Below, piece after piece: positions 33,301-42,149 of a DNA stretch of 64,000 nt. A model generated the notes under the pieces. That model made no database searches. It was not told the origin of the DNA and saw nothing but the letters and a program-made list of their open reading frames with translations. Within the stretch, counting starts at the first letter, position 1. Each line of letters begins with the position of its first letter. The position numbers and the translations under genes are program-made. Origin of the DNA: UBA5543 sp964464965 (lineage in GTDB: Bacteria > Bacteroidota > Bacteroidia > Chitinophagales > Chitinophagaceae); contig CAYXHM010000010.1 of the NCBI GenBank assembly GCA_964464965.1, positions 48,875 through 112,874 of the forward strand. The letters run 5' to 3'.

Positions 33301-34026
33301 TATGGTACCATCATCATTCAATGCTACATTCACACCTCTTCCGTCAAATTTTAAACCTCCGCTATATTCTGTAGCTATAGTATTAGCACGGTGGTTGGTC
33401 CTGCCTGTAAGGTTTTCCGCTATGGGAGCACCGTCTGTTACTTCTACAAAATAAAGGTAGGGTAGTGCTGCTATTTTATCGATGTCTTTTGTATCGGCAA
33501 ATATGCTGTATGCCTGCACATCAGGCAGGGAGTTATTTATTTGTATGCCTTCTGCCGCCAGCAGTGCGGCTACTGCCTTGTGGTTGATATCAGGGTGGTG
33601 AGTTACTACCAGCTCTATTTTGTTTTTGCCCTGCATAGCCCAGTCAGGGTATTGCCTGGCTGCAAGAAATTTATCCAGTTTATGAATGGCCTCTATTGGG
33701 AATATTGCATAGATATTTTCAGATGGTATGGTACTGAGATTAAGTGACGCAGGTATAGCTGCCATGTAGGTATTGTGCGGTACGTAGTTGTACAGGACTA
33801 TTCCTTTTTTACCAAGCTCTTCCTTTTGCTGCGCATCAGGCAGTTGTTTAAACTGTATAAAGCGGTAGTACTTTCCATTCACAACTTCCGGTGCCGTATG
33901 GGTGGTTTCATTTACGGCAGCCGGTGAGGGTGTTACATTGCCCGACCTGAGCATAACGCTATGCTGGCTTAATGAAACCAGGGGCAAACAGCAGGAAAAC
34001 AGGAAAATAGAGAGATACCGCTTCAT
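30391..34026 (-). CDS. secreted subtilisin-like protease (S8) with T9SS type A sorting domain
   Basis: The protein has 1211 residues. A signal peptide ends near VSLSQ. An N-terminal region covers up to about 200. The catalytic domain has Asp238/239 in LNDDGTIGAHID, His264 in GDHGDHCAG, SAGNSG (355-360, oxyanion Asn) and Ser438 in SGTSMACP. A P-domain-like section, an Ig-like repeat section and a MAM/lectin-like section (about 970-1120) follow. The end is a T9SS type A domain (VVYPNPSSGRFTL to the terminal KLVIK). The protein should be exported and attached to the cell surface or released, to degrade external protein. The catalytic residues are intact. Confidence 0.93.
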   Translation of the reverse strand: MKRYLSIFLFSCCLPLVSLSQHSVMLRSGNVTPSPAAVNETTHTAPEVVNGKYYRFIQFKQLPDAQQKEELGKKGIVLYNYVPHNTYMAAIPASLNLSTIPSENIYAIFPIEAIHKLDKFLAARQYPDWAMQGKNKIELVVTHHPDINHKAVAALLAAEGIQINNSLPDVQAYSIFADTKDIDKIAALPYLYFVEVTDGAPIAENLTGRTNHRANTIATEYSGGLKFDGRGVNVALNDDGTIGAHIDYTGRLTDQYITFNNGDHGDHCAGILFGAGNRNPTTRGMASGANLGVYGVGAFPTAYQAFDSINNHYTSKNIRITSTSYGNGNNAGYTTLARLMDVQVNSMRELTHVFSAGNSGTDNFGYGAGPGWGNITGGHKQAKNVIAVANLDYRDVLSGSSSRGPAYDGRIKPDIAAVGSSVYSTVRNNSYANNSGTSMACPAIAGVAAQLYQAYKEMNNGANPQAALIKAVLLNTADDIGNPGPDYKYGWGRVNARRAYNLLAANQYKLDTVANAASKTYTIAVPANVAELRVMVYWQDYEATANANKALVNDLNMSVIDPQTQTILPWVLNHAPNATTLDQAATMGVDALNNMEQVTVTNPAAGNYIVNVAGFQVPQGPQPYYIVYEFVKNEVVVTYPMGGESLVPAQDETIRWDAYGNTGTFTLEYSINNGTAWTTIATGVAGSQRYYNWTVPSAVTGQSLIRVTRGSLSDQSDAPFSIIGIPASLNHDWSCIDSMQVSYSTVTGATGYIVSILGDKYMDSAGFSTTGTCVVKNVDTRKPGWFTVQAIGPDDCIGRKANAQDYVAVPYGCAAPEDVALINFVSPSTASVITCSQTIPNDTVKLVIKNNSFSSIGLVPVRYSINNGTPVSLTSGASLPIAESDTVISWKPTGLTTPGTYTIKAWLDYSSTQNTIAATDTITMQKTINNTTAKTTPFKEDFESFSLCSTNADCGATACPTANDWLNENNSTDGIDWRVNSGPTPTRTATSLTGPTMDHLPGTATGKYIYLEASQCFGEEAHIITPCLDLNGIPGMAVVNFAYHMFGSDMGELHIDVIANGVWHNDIMPAISGNNSDSWKRAAASLQNFRNQVINIRFRGITGAGENSDIALDNIRVEGVESVSGTGENEPDYVVYPNPSSGRFTLTTYGNTSGAEINIADISGKTIQQLQVAPSKSISNTAIDMSGATPGIYLMTIKTPYSIKHHKLVIK

Positions 34027-34127
34027 GAATATTATTTTAATACAGTTATTACCTTATCAATTATGAAAAGTGAATATACTATATTACGGTTAAATTCTAT
34101 ATTGCCCGGCGTTTTTTTACCCTGAAC

Positions 34128-35552
34128 TTACTGTTCGGGCCTTAGCTCAAGTAGCGCTACATTCTCTATATGGTGCGTATGCGGAAACATATCTACAGGT
34201 TGCAGCCTGGTAATAATATAGTCTGTACATAAAAGTTGCAGGTCGCGCGCCTGTGTGGCAGGGTTACAACTTACATATACAATCTTAGGAGCCCTCATTT
34301 TAAGTAACTGCTGCACAAGTTTTTCATGCATACCAGCCCTGGGCGGATCTGTAATAATCACGTCAGGGCGGCCGTGTTCAGCAAAGAATTCATCTGTACA
34401 TATGGATGCGACATCACCTGCGAAAAAGTTGCAATGTTGCAGATTGTTGAGTTCTGCATTTCGTTTGGCATCGACTATTGCATCTGCCACTACTTCTATA
34501 CCTACCACTTTTTTTGCCCCGGCAGAGCAGAAGATACCAATACTGCCTGTACCGCAGTACAAATCATACAATACTTCACTGCCGGTAAGCCCTGCAAAAT
34601 CACGTGTTATTTTGTACAAGGTTTCCGCCTGGTAGGTATTGGTTTGAAAAAAAGATTTCGGAGAGATGATGAAACGGAAATCTTCCAGTGTTTCTTCAAT
34701 ATAACCCTTGCCACTGTACAACTGCACGTCAAGGTCATGCACCGTATCATTTACTTTGGGGTTGATGGTATAGTGCAGGGATGTAATGCCCGGAACATTG
34801 GCCTGTATATGTTGTAAAATAGCCAGGCGCTCCTGTTTCATTTCTTTTTTAAAAACCAGGTTTACTAATACTTCGCCTGTGCGTGCTACCCTTATCATCA
34901 CATTGCGCAGCCAGCCTGTGTGTGCCCTGTGGTCGTAATAAGGTAGCTGGTGTGTTGTAGTATATTCGCGTAAAACCTTCAGCAAAGTATTGGTAGGCTC
35001 CGGCTGCAGGTAGCATTGGTTTATGCCCACAACTTTATCAAAAAGCCCCGGTGCGTGAAAGCCCAATGCCGGTTCCGCAGGCAACTCCTCACCATCTGCG
35101 GCTACCAGTTCCTCCTGTGTACGATATTTGTGTGCGCTGAAGGTAAATTCCAGTTTATTACGGTAATACTGCTGTACGGGACTACCCGCTATTGTTTGCA
35201 TTTCCGGCAGTTCTACATGTCCTATACGTTTCAGTTGGTCGGTTACCTGCTGCTGTTTGTATTGCAATTGCAGCGGGTAAGGCAGCATTTGCCATTTACA
35301 GCCTCCACATATGCCAAAATGTTCACAAAATGGCACCACGCGGGTAGGTGAGGGTGTTATAACCGATAACACTTTGCCCTCTGCATAGCTTTTTTTGTTT
35401 TTTAATATCCTTGCATCCACCACATCGCCGGGTATAGCATTGGGTAGAAACAGTACTTTGCCATCCTCCAGGCGAGCTATACTCTTGCCTTCTGCAGCAT
35501 ACGCTTCTACTGTAATATTATGTACTACCGGTTTGTCTTTCTTCCTTGCCAA
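34128..35552 (-). CDS. rlmD: 23S rRNA (uracil-5-)-methyltransferase RlmD family
   Basis: The protein has 474 residues. The N-terminal TRAM domain covers about 8-66. Four cysteines, Cys76, Cys82, Cys85 and Cys180, match the [4Fe-4S] site of RlmD/RumA. The SAM site is YDLYCGTGSIGIF, followed by DPPRAGMH, and the nucleophilic cysteine is in YVSCNPAT. RlmD makes m5U1939 in 23S rRNA. The start is a TTG at 35552 giving MARKKDK; a TAGCTTTG promoter box lies 26 bp upstream. RlmC and TrmA are close relatives, but the cluster and TRAM favour RlmD. Confidence 0.9.
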   Translation of the reverse strand: MARKKDKPVVHNITVEAYAAEGKSIARLEDGKVLFLPNAIPGDVVDARILKNKKSYAEGKVLSVITPSPTRVVPFCEHFGICGGCKWQMLPYPLQLQYKQQQVTDQLKRIGHVELPEMQTIAGSPVQQYYRNKLEFTFSAHKYRTQEELVAADGEELPAEPALGFHAPGLFDKVVGINQCYLQPEPTNTLLKVLREYTTTHQLPYYDHRAHTGWLRNVMIRVARTGEVLVNLVFKKEMKQERLAILQHIQANVPGITSLHYTINPKVNDTVHDLDVQLYSGKGYIEETLEDFRFIISPKSFFQTNTYQAETLYKITRDFAGLTGSEVLYDLYCGTGSIGIFCSAGAKKVVGIEVVADAIVDAKRNAELNNLQHCNFFAGDVASICTDEFFAEHGRPDVIITDPPRAGMHEKLVQQLLKMRAPKIVYVSCNPATQARDLQLLCTDYIITRLQPVDMFPHTHHIENVALLELRPEQ

Positions 35553-35578
35553 CCTGTTAGAATTTCGTTAAACAAGCG

Positions 35579-35586
35579 CAAAGCTA
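35579..35586 (-). promoter_or_regulatory. -7 promoter box TAGCTTTG for rlmD
   Basis: A perfect TAnnTTTG match on the minus strand, 26 bp before the TTG start. Confidence 0.55.
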
Positions 35587-35620
35587 CAACGCTTTCCCTG
35601 TTCTGCCCGTCAGTATGGTT

Positions 35621-35628
35621 TAAATTTG
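35621..35628 (+). promoter_or_regulatory. -7 promoter box TAAATTTG for the thioredoxin-like operon
   Basis: A perfect TAnnTTTG match about 70 bp before ATG 35700, divergent from the rlmD box only 35 bp away. Confidence 0.5.
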
Positions 35629-35699
35629 CGTGCGTTACAATATTTGAAATTTATTTTATATCCATTTTTTCTAAAAACGATTAACTTCACGGGCTTATT

Positions 35700-37127
35700 A
35701 TGAGACATATTTTACTCGCACTACTGTTTTTATCTGGTAGTTATACAGGTTTGTTTGCTGCCGATGGTTATACAATAAAGCTGAAATTTACAAACTATGC
35801 TGATAAGAAGGTATTCCTGGCGCATTATTACGGCAAACCTCTTCCCACTATTTATAAAGTAGATTCTGCTGTAGTTGATAAAAACGGTGTTGCTATCTTG
35901 GAAACAAAAACCAGCGTTATTGGTGGGTTATACCTGGTAGTGCTGGAAGACAATGCCCGGTATTTTGAATTTCTCCTGGACAATGGGCAGCAAATTGAAG
36001 CCAATGTTACAGTCGCCCGTCTGCCATTGGGCGTTACATTTAAAAACAGCCCTGAAAATGAGAAGTTCTTTAAATACATGTCTTTTTTAAGTGATATTGG
36101 TAAAGAGCAGAAGGCGCTAACGGAAGATTTGTCAAAAGCATCAACCCATACAGATTCGGTTAAGGTGCAGCAAAACATTAATGAGCTTTCACGTAAGGTC
36201 ACAGCTTTTCGTAAAGACTATATAAAACAAAATCCCGGTACGCTGCTTAGCAATATCTTCAATGCACTTGAAATGCCGCCTGTGCCTATGGTTACCAAAG
36301 CTGACGGTACACAGGACACTGAGGCCTGGTACAGGAATTATAAAAAGATATATTGGGACAATGTAGCGTTTGACGATGAAAGGCTGGTGTACACCCCTTT
36401 GTTGGATAACAGGCTGGATATATACTTTTCGAAACTGGTAATGGCCGTGCCGGACAGTTTTAATGCTGATGCCGATGCTCTTATCAGTAAAGCCAGGGTA
36501 TCGAAAGAGATGTTTAAATTCATTGTACACTGGATAACAAAATATGCTGAAGAGAGTGATGTAATGGGGATGGACGCCGTGTTTGTGCATATGGTAGAAA
36601 ACTACTACATGAAAGGCGATGCTTATTGGCTGAGCCAGGAAGCGGTAGAAAAATACATGGAGCGTGCAAGAAGTATAGCACCTAATGTGATAGGTAATAT
36701 AGGGCCTGATATTAAAATGACGAAGATGGATGGGGGCGAAATGAGACTGAGCACCGTTAAAGCAAAATATACATTACTCGTATTCTGGTCGCCCGACTGC
36801 GGGCACTGCCTTGAAGAGGTGCCGCGTGTAGATTCTGTAATAAGGGCCATGGGGCTTGAGAAAAAAGGCCTGGAGGTTATTGCTTTCAACGTAGATAAGG
36901 ATACTTCGAAATGGAAAAATATAATTAAAGAGAAAAAGCTGGAAAGATGGACGCATGTGCACGACGCCGGCGGCAAATCAGATTTCAGGGCCCAATATGA
37001 TGTATATGGTACGCCAAGTATATATTTGCTGGACGAAAGAAAAATTATCCGCGGCAAAAAACTTGATCATAGTAATGTAGGGATTGTCATGGAAATGCTG
37101 GAATCAAACGTAACCTCAAAGAAATAG
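35700..37127 (+). CDS. TlpA-like thioredoxin-fold protein with DUF4369-like N-domain (copy 1)
   Basis: The protein has 475 residues. A signal peptide ends near LFAAD. The N-terminal domain of about 100 residues (YTIKLKFTNYADKKVFLAHYYG) resembles DUF4369, and a helical middle domain follows. The C-terminal thioredoxin fold has Cys367-Gly-His-Cys370 (SPDCGHC) and the cis-proline in YGTPSIY. It should act in the periplasm as a disulfide oxidoreductase. Copy 2 lies 25 bp downstream with the same layout, so this is a tandem duplication in one operon with a parvulin isomerase. Confidence 0.87.
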   Translation: MRHILLALLFLSGSYTGLFAADGYTIKLKFTNYADKKVFLAHYYGKPLPTIYKVDSAVVDKNGVAILETKTSVIGGLYLVVLEDNARYFEFLLDNGQQIEANVTVARLPLGVTFKNSPENEKFFKYMSFLSDIGKEQKALTEDLSKASTHTDSVKVQQNINELSRKVTAFRKDYIKQNPGTLLSNIFNALEMPPVPMVTKADGTQDTEAWYRNYKKIYWDNVAFDDERLVYTPLLDNRLDIYFSKLVMAVPDSFNADADALISKARVSKEMFKFIVHWITKYAEESDVMGMDAVFVHMVENYYMKGDAYWLSQEAVEKYMERARSIAPNVIGNIGPDIKMTKMDGGEMRLSTVKAKYTLLVFWSPDCGHCLEEVPRVDSVIRAMGLEKKGLEVIAFNVDKDTSKWKNIIKEKKLERWTHVHDAGGKSDFRAQYDVYGTPSIYLLDERKIIRGKKLDHSNVGIVMEMLESNVTSKK

Positions 37128-37152
37128 CCGCTAATTACAAATAAGATAAAAT

Positions 37153-38613
37153 ATGCGTAAAATATTACTAAGCCTGTTACTCTCATTAATATGTGTTGCT
37201 GATACACAAGCACAGGCTAAAACATTTAAAGGAAAAGACGGGTACAGGATCAAGCTGAAATTTACAGATGTTACAGACAGCTCTGTTTCTCTTGTGCATT
37301 ATTATGGCCAGCCATTGCCTAAAATATACCGTGCAGACTCTGCAAAGCTGAACAGCAAGGGCGAAGCGGTTTTTCAAAGCGACACGTTTACGCTTGGTGG
37401 TATATATATGGTGTTGCTCTCAGACAAGTCAACTTATTTTGAATTGCTGCTGAATAACGGCGACGATTTTTCTGTAACAGCAACCAAAAAAGAATTGCCT
37501 AAAGGGGTGGTATTTAAAAACAGCCCTGAGAACGAAAGGTTTGTAAGTTATGTTACCTATCTTATGGACTATGGCAATCGTAGTAACGCCCTTACTAAGA
37601 AGTATGAAGCGGCTAAAACCGCAGCAGACAGCGCTTCTGTACGTGCCGAATTTAAAAAGATGTCTGATGAGCTGAAGGATTATCGTAACGATTATGTGAA
37701 AAAACACCCTAATACATTATTGGCTAACATTTTCAATGCATTAAAAGTGCCGATAGTGCCGGAAGGCAAGCACTTACTTCCCGATGGTACGGAAGACAGC
37801 TCTTTTGCCTACAACTATTATAAAGACCATTACTGGGACGATTTCAACTTCAGGGACGACAGGCTGATACACACACCTATTTATGATGGCAGGCTTGACG
37901 AATATTTCAATAAAATGGTTTTGCCAATAGCAGATACGGTGCAGAAGGAAGCGGATATGCTGTTGGAAAAAGCGAAAGGCACCAGGGACATGTTTAAATA
38001 TACCCTGTGGTGGATAACCCGTTTTGTAGAGAGTAGCAAAATAATGGGTATGGATGCCGCCTTTGTGTATCTTGTAGAGAATTATTACATGAAAGGGGAT
38101 GCCTACTGGTTGTCGCCTGAAGATCTGGAAAAATATATAGAACGTGCGCAGAAAATTGCCCCTAATGTATTAGGCAAAATAGCGCCCGAATTGAAAATGC
38201 CCGATGTGAATGGTAAGATACATTCATTGCATGAACTGGATGCCAAATATACTTTGCTCATTTTCTGGTCGCCTGAGTGCGGTCATTGCCTTACCGAAAT
38301 GCCCAAGGTTGACTCTGTATATAAAGCAGTGCTGAAAAAGAAGGGGGTGAAAATATATGGCGTGCGTACAGAGGGTGAGGTAGATAAATGGCAGGAAGTG
38401 ATAAAAGATAAAGGGCTGGACGACTGGATACATGTTTACGACCCCGAAAGAAAATCAAGATTCAGGTCTGATTATGATATTTACAGCACACCCGTTTTAT
38501 ATTTGCTGGACGAAAGAAAAATAATAAGGGGAAAAAGGATAGATCATACTAATATTGTTGATATTGTTGAAATGCTTGAAAGAAAGGAAAAAAATAAAAA
38601 ATCGACCAACTGA
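37153..38613 (+). CDS. TlpA-like thioredoxin-fold protein with DUF4369-like N-domain (copy 2)
   Basis: The protein has 486 residues and is clearly homologous to copy 1 over the full length (shared blocks YRIKLKFTD, FKNSPENERF, MGMDAAFVYLVENYYMKGDAYWLS). The redox site is Cys376-Gly-His-Cys379 (SPECGHC) and the cis-proline is in YSTPVLY. A signal peptide ends near TQAQA. The tail adds a charged Lys-rich end. Both copies keep the CGHC site, so neither is dead. Their substrates may differ. Confidence 0.87.
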   Translation: MRKILLSLLLSLICVADTQAQAKTFKGKDGYRIKLKFTDVTDSSVSLVHYYGQPLPKIYRADSAKLNSKGEAVFQSDTFTLGGIYMVLLSDKSTYFELLLNNGDDFSVTATKKELPKGVVFKNSPENERFVSYVTYLMDYGNRSNALTKKYEAAKTAADSASVRAEFKKMSDELKDYRNDYVKKHPNTLLANIFNALKVPIVPEGKHLLPDGTEDSSFAYNYYKDHYWDDFNFRDDRLIHTPIYDGRLDEYFNKMVLPIADTVQKEADMLLEKAKGTRDMFKYTLWWITRFVESSKIMGMDAAFVYLVENYYMKGDAYWLSPEDLEKYIERAQKIAPNVLGKIAPELKMPDVNGKIHSLHELDAKYTLLIFWSPECGHCLTEMPKVDSVYKAVLKKKGVKIYGVRTEGEVDKWQEVIKDKGLDDWIHVYDPERKSRFRSDYDIYSTPVLYLLDERKIIRGKRIDHTNIVDIVEMLERKEKNKKSTN

Positions 38614-38638
38614 TAAAATTAATCAAACACATATACTA

Positions 38639-40612
38639 ATGCGAAAGTTGACCCTGGCTTGTTCCATTGTACTTATCTTATCCAACGCACTACATGCACA
38701 AACATTGTTCAAGTTTGGAAACACACCCGTAGATAAGGAAGAGTTTTTAAGGATATACAAGAAGAACGCCATTAACCAGAAACCGGATTACAGCGCTTCT
38801 GCACTAAGAGAATATCTTGACCTTTACTCCCTGTTCAGGATGAAGGTGAGAGAAGCGGAATTGCAGAAAATGGATACTATTTCAAGTATTCAATATGAAT
38901 TAGGCAATTATCGCAAACAACTGGCCCAGGGTTACCTGACAGATGAGGAAGTAAGCAGAAAACAACTGGAGGAAGCCTACAACCGCCTGAAGGAAAATGT
39001 GAAGGTATCGCATATCCTTGTGATGTCGTCTCCTATGGCGCCGGCTAAAGATACAGCGGTAGCCTATGCTAAAATAGATAGTATATACAATGCTATAGTA
39101 AAGGGAAAGGCAGATTTTGCGCAAATGGCAGGCACCTTTAGCGATGATAGAAGCAGTAAAGTGAAAGGCGGCGACCTGGGATATTTCTCGGCCCTGCAAA
39201 CCATTTATGCGTTTGAAAACGTGGCTTACAACACACCTGTAGGCAAGGTGTCAAAGCCATTCAGGACCCAGTACGGATACCATATACTGAAAGTGACAGA
39301 CAGGAAACCTGCTGAAGGACAAGTGCAGGTTGCGCAGATAATGATTGCAGCTCCTAAGTCTAAAACAGCTGAAGATGAAGCAGCAGCTTTGAAAAAAGCG
39401 CAGAACATACGTGAGCAGCTTAAAAAAGGTGCAAATTTTGAAGAACTGGTAAAAGAACACTCAGAAGATAAGTTCTCTAAAGACAATGGCGGCGTGATGG
39501 AAAAGTTTGGTACGGGTGTTTTCGTGCCAGAATTTGAAAACGCAGCATATGCATTGAAAAAACCAGGCGACATATCAGATGTGGTTAAAACCGAATATGG
39601 ATACCATATTATAAAACTTATAAAAAAGTATCCTATAATGCCATTGGACAGTATGCGTACCGAGTTGCAGGCAAGGATTAAAAAAGATGACCGTGCCCAA
39701 CTGGCAAAAGAGGTTTATTACAACGGTATCAAAGAGAAAAACAAATTCAAGGAGTATCCCAAAAATATTGACAGGCTTAAAAATTACTTTGTAACTTCTA
39801 TACAGGATACAGGTAAAAATGCAGGTGCGTTTTCCGCAAAGGATTTTAACGGTCCCGACGATGTATTGTTCGAGGTGAAAGGAGTAGGCTACAAAGCATC
39901 AGACATGATGATATATGCTGAAAAGGCTACAGGCGGCAGGGTAGTAGGCCCCAAAGAAGCTATATTCCTGGATATGTATGGTAATTATATAGAGATGGTA
40001 GTTACTGATATTGAAGAAGAAAACCTGATGAATGAAAAGCCGGAATTTAAAAGCCTGATGAATGAATACAGGGATGGTATCATGCTGTTTGAACTGATGG
40101 ACAGAAATGTATGGGGCAAAGCATCTAAAGATTCTACAGGGCTTGAAGCGTTTTATAAAGAAAGGAAAAATAACTACAAATGGCAGTCGGGTTTCAGGGG
40201 CTCTGTATATACCTTCAAAAATAAGGAGACTATGAATGAGGGCCTGAAGTTGCTGGCTAAGAAAGATATGACTGATGAGCAACTGGTAAAAGAGATGAAC
40301 ACGGAGAAAACACCGGATGCTGTAAATATTCAGAAAGGGTATTATGAATTTGATAAAGTAAAAGATAAATTCCCGAAGGAAACTATCAGGAAGGGCAAAC
40401 CTACTGAAGCAAAGAAAAATGAGGATGGCACCTATACGTTAGCAATAGCAAGGGAAGTGTTTGAAACTGAAACCACAAAAACACTTGATGAGGCCCGCGG
40501 ATATGTTATAGCTGAATACCAGGATTACCTGGAGAAAAACTGGAACAAAAGCCTGCGTGAGAAATATCCTGTAACGGTTAACGAGGATGTTTTTAAATCA
40601 ATGGTAAAGTAA
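38639..40612 (+). CDS. periplasmic peptidyl-prolyl isomerase with two parvulin domains (SurA/PpiD-like)
   Basis: The protein has 657 residues from ATG 38639, which opens a signal peptide ending LHAQ. The frame's earlier ATG at 38555 lies inside the previous gene. Two consecutive parvulin domains are visible: one from VKVSHILVMSS to YGYHILKVTD (about 120-225) and one from VQVAQIMIAA to YGYHIIKLIKK (about 228-330). Both have the GGDLGYF/GGVMEKFG and YGYHI marks. A long helical C-terminal part follows. It probably helps outer-membrane and secreted proteins fold, alongside the two thioredoxin-like proteins 25 bp upstream. It ends in a 14-bp terminator. Confidence 0.88.
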   Translation: MRKLTLACSIVLILSNALHAQTLFKFGNTPVDKEEFLRIYKKNAINQKPDYSASALREYLDLYSLFRMKVREAELQKMDTISSIQYELGNYRKQLAQGYLTDEEVSRKQLEEAYNRLKENVKVSHILVMSSPMAPAKDTAVAYAKIDSIYNAIVKGKADFAQMAGTFSDDRSSKVKGGDLGYFSALQTIYAFENVAYNTPVGKVSKPFRTQYGYHILKVTDRKPAEGQVQVAQIMIAAPKSKTAEDEAAALKKAQNIREQLKKGANFEELVKEHSEDKFSKDNGGVMEKFGTGVFVPEFENAAYALKKPGDISDVVKTEYGYHIIKLIKKYPIMPLDSMRTELQARIKKDDRAQLAKEVYYNGIKEKNKFKEYPKNIDRLKNYFVTSIQDTGKNAGAFSAKDFNGPDDVLFEVKGVGYKASDMMIYAEKATGGRVVGPKEAIFLDMYGNYIEMVVTDIEEENLMNEKPEFKSLMNEYRDGIMLFELMDRNVWGKASKDSTGLEAFYKERKNNYKWQSGFRGSVYTFKNKETMNEGLKLLAKKDMTDEQLVKEMNTEKTPDAVNIQKGYYEFDKVKDKFPKETIRKGKPTEAKKNEDGTYTLAIAREVFETETTKTLDEARGYVIAEYQDYLEKNWNKSLREKYPVTVNEDVFKSMVK

Positions 40613-40636
40613 TTATAATTTGTTTAAGCATTTTTT

Positions 40637-40666
40637 AAACGGCGCTTGTTTTAACAAGCGCCGTTT
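40637..40666 (+). terminator. 14-bp perfect hairpin terminator
   Basis: AAACGGCGCTTGTT and AACAAGCGCCGTTT pair around TT, followed by CTTTATT. It closes the thioredoxin/isomerase operon. Confidence 0.85.
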
Positions 40667-40714
40667 CTTTATTCGCAAAGCTATAACTACCTTCATCGCA
40701 AAGAAACAACCAGG

Positions 40715-42124
40715 ATGAAGATATCATTTCATGGTGCGGCACGCACGGTTACAGGCTCTAAGCATATTATACATGTAAATAATCCCAGGAAAAAAATACT
40801 GTTGGATTGTGGTATGTTCCAGGGAATGGGCAAGGATACACTCCGGCTCAATTCAGAATGGGGCTTTGAGCCATCTGAGATTGATTATGTCGTTTTGTCT
40901 CATGCGCATATAGACCATATAGGCTTGTTGCCCAAACTGGTAAAAGATGGTTTTAATGGTGATGTTTACTGCACCCCACCAACCAGGGAATTGCTTGAAC
41001 TATTGCTTATTGACTCTGCCTATATACAAGAGGCCGATGTACGGTATATAAACAAGCGGCGCGATGAACAGGGGCGCGAATTAATAGAGCCGCTGTACAC
41101 TGAAGAAGACGTTTATAAAGTACTGCCGTTGATTAAAATTGTTGATTATAATACACCACATAATATAGATGATGATGTGGAATTGCTATATACCGACTGC
41201 GGGCATATATTAGGGAGTGCTACTGTAAATCTGAAAATTAATGAGAATGGTAAGCAGGTCCGGATAGCATTCAGCGGCGATATAGGGCGATACAGGGATG
41301 TTTTATTACGTTCGCCCGATGTGTTTCCCCAGGCTGATTTTATCATTATGGAATCGACATATGGCGATAAACTGCACGACCTTATTGCGCCGGCTGCAGA
41401 TGACCTGCTGCATTATATTGAAGAGACCTGCATTAAGAATAAAGGCAAGCTTATTATCCCGGCTTTTAGCCTCGGCAGAACACAGGAATTGTTGTATTTG
41501 CTGAACAGGCTTGAACTTGAGCGCAGGCTACCTAAACTGAAATATTATGTGGACAGCCCGTTATCTATCAAAATAACACATGCTATAAAACGGCATCCTG
41601 AATGCTTTAATGCCCATGTGCAGGATACATTAAAGAAGGACGATGATATCTTCCTGTTTGACGGGTTAGTATTTGTTGAAGACGTAAACGATTCTAAAAG
41701 ATTAAATGAATCAACTGATCCTTGTGTAATAATATCCGCTTCCGGCATGGCTGAAGCAGGCAGGGTAAAACACCACATCGCAAATAATATCGGAAACGCC
41801 CGCAATACAATATTGATGGTAGGTTATTGCGAGCCTATGTCTTTAGGAGGCAAACTGAAAAAGAGGCCGGAAAGCGTTAGTATATTCGGTACGCAATATA
41901 ATGTTCGTGCAGCTATCGGCATTATTGACTCTATGAGTGCACATGCCGACTATGATGATCTTTCACAATGGCTTTCCTGCCAGGACAAGCGGGAAGTAAA
42001 TAAGATATTCCTGGTGCATGGCGAATATGATGTACAGGAGCAATTCAAAAACCGGTTATTAAGAAAGGGGTATATGGACGTAATAGTTCCTGACCTTCAC
42101 GAAGAAATAGGATTAGGTATATAA
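40715..42124 (+). CDS. MBL-fold beta-CASP RNA/DNA hydrolase
   Basis: The protein has 469 residues. The metal site HxHxDH is SHAHIDH (His63, His65, Asp67, His68), followed by CGHILGSA and FSGDIGR. The beta-CASP insert and the C-terminal RMMBL part follow (PAFSLGRTQELLY, ISASGMAEAGRVKHH, MSAHADYDDL, LVHGE). Relatives include archaeal CPSF-like and bacterial YsiL/RNase-type exonucleases, so it should cut RNA, or possibly DNA, in the cytosol. It is longer than the ligase-linked exonucleases of this superfamily. Its stop codon lies inside a long inverted repeat shared with the convergent kup gene. Confidence 0.9.
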   Translation: MKISFHGAARTVTGSKHIIHVNNPRKKILLDCGMFQGMGKDTLRLNSEWGFEPSEIDYVVLSHAHIDHIGLLPKLVKDGFNGDVYCTPPTRELLELLLIDSAYIQEADVRYINKRRDEQGRELIEPLYTEEDVYKVLPLIKIVDYNTPHNIDDDVELLYTDCGHILGSATVNLKINENGKQVRIAFSGDIGRYRDVLLRSPDVFPQADFIIMESTYGDKLHDLIAPAADDLLHYIEETCIKNKGKLIIPAFSLGRTQELLYLLNRLELERRLPKLKYYVDSPLSIKITHAIKRHPECFNAHVQDTLKKDDDIFLFDGLVFVEDVNDSKRLNESTDPCVIISASGMAEAGRVKHHIANNIGNARNTILMVGYCEPMSLGGKLKKRPESVSIFGTQYNVRAAIGIIDSMSAHADYDDLSQWLSCQDKREVNKIFLVHGEYDVQEQFKNRLLRKGYMDVIVPDLHEEIGLGI

Positions 42125-42144
42125 ACTGATATACCTAATCCTAT
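42107..42144. terminator. 16-bp perfect inverted repeat across the stop codon of the MBL gene
   Basis: ATAGGATTAGGTATAT (42107-42122) and ATATACCTAATCCTAT (42129-42144) are exact reverse complements with a 6-nt spacer. The TAA stop (42122-42124) lies at the top of the hairpin. It separates two convergent genes but has no T-run. Confidence 0.6.
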
Positions 42145-42149
42145 GTATC

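Noticed and set aside
38555..38638. Upstream start of the parvulin gene
   Set aside because: It lies inside the previous coding sequence and lacks a signal peptide; ATG 38639 begins one.
40715..42124. Ligase-associated exonuclease partner of the Lhr helicase
   Set aside because: The protein is clearly longer than that group, has beta-CASP/RMMBL features of RNA hydrolases, and is 20 kb away from the helicase gene.
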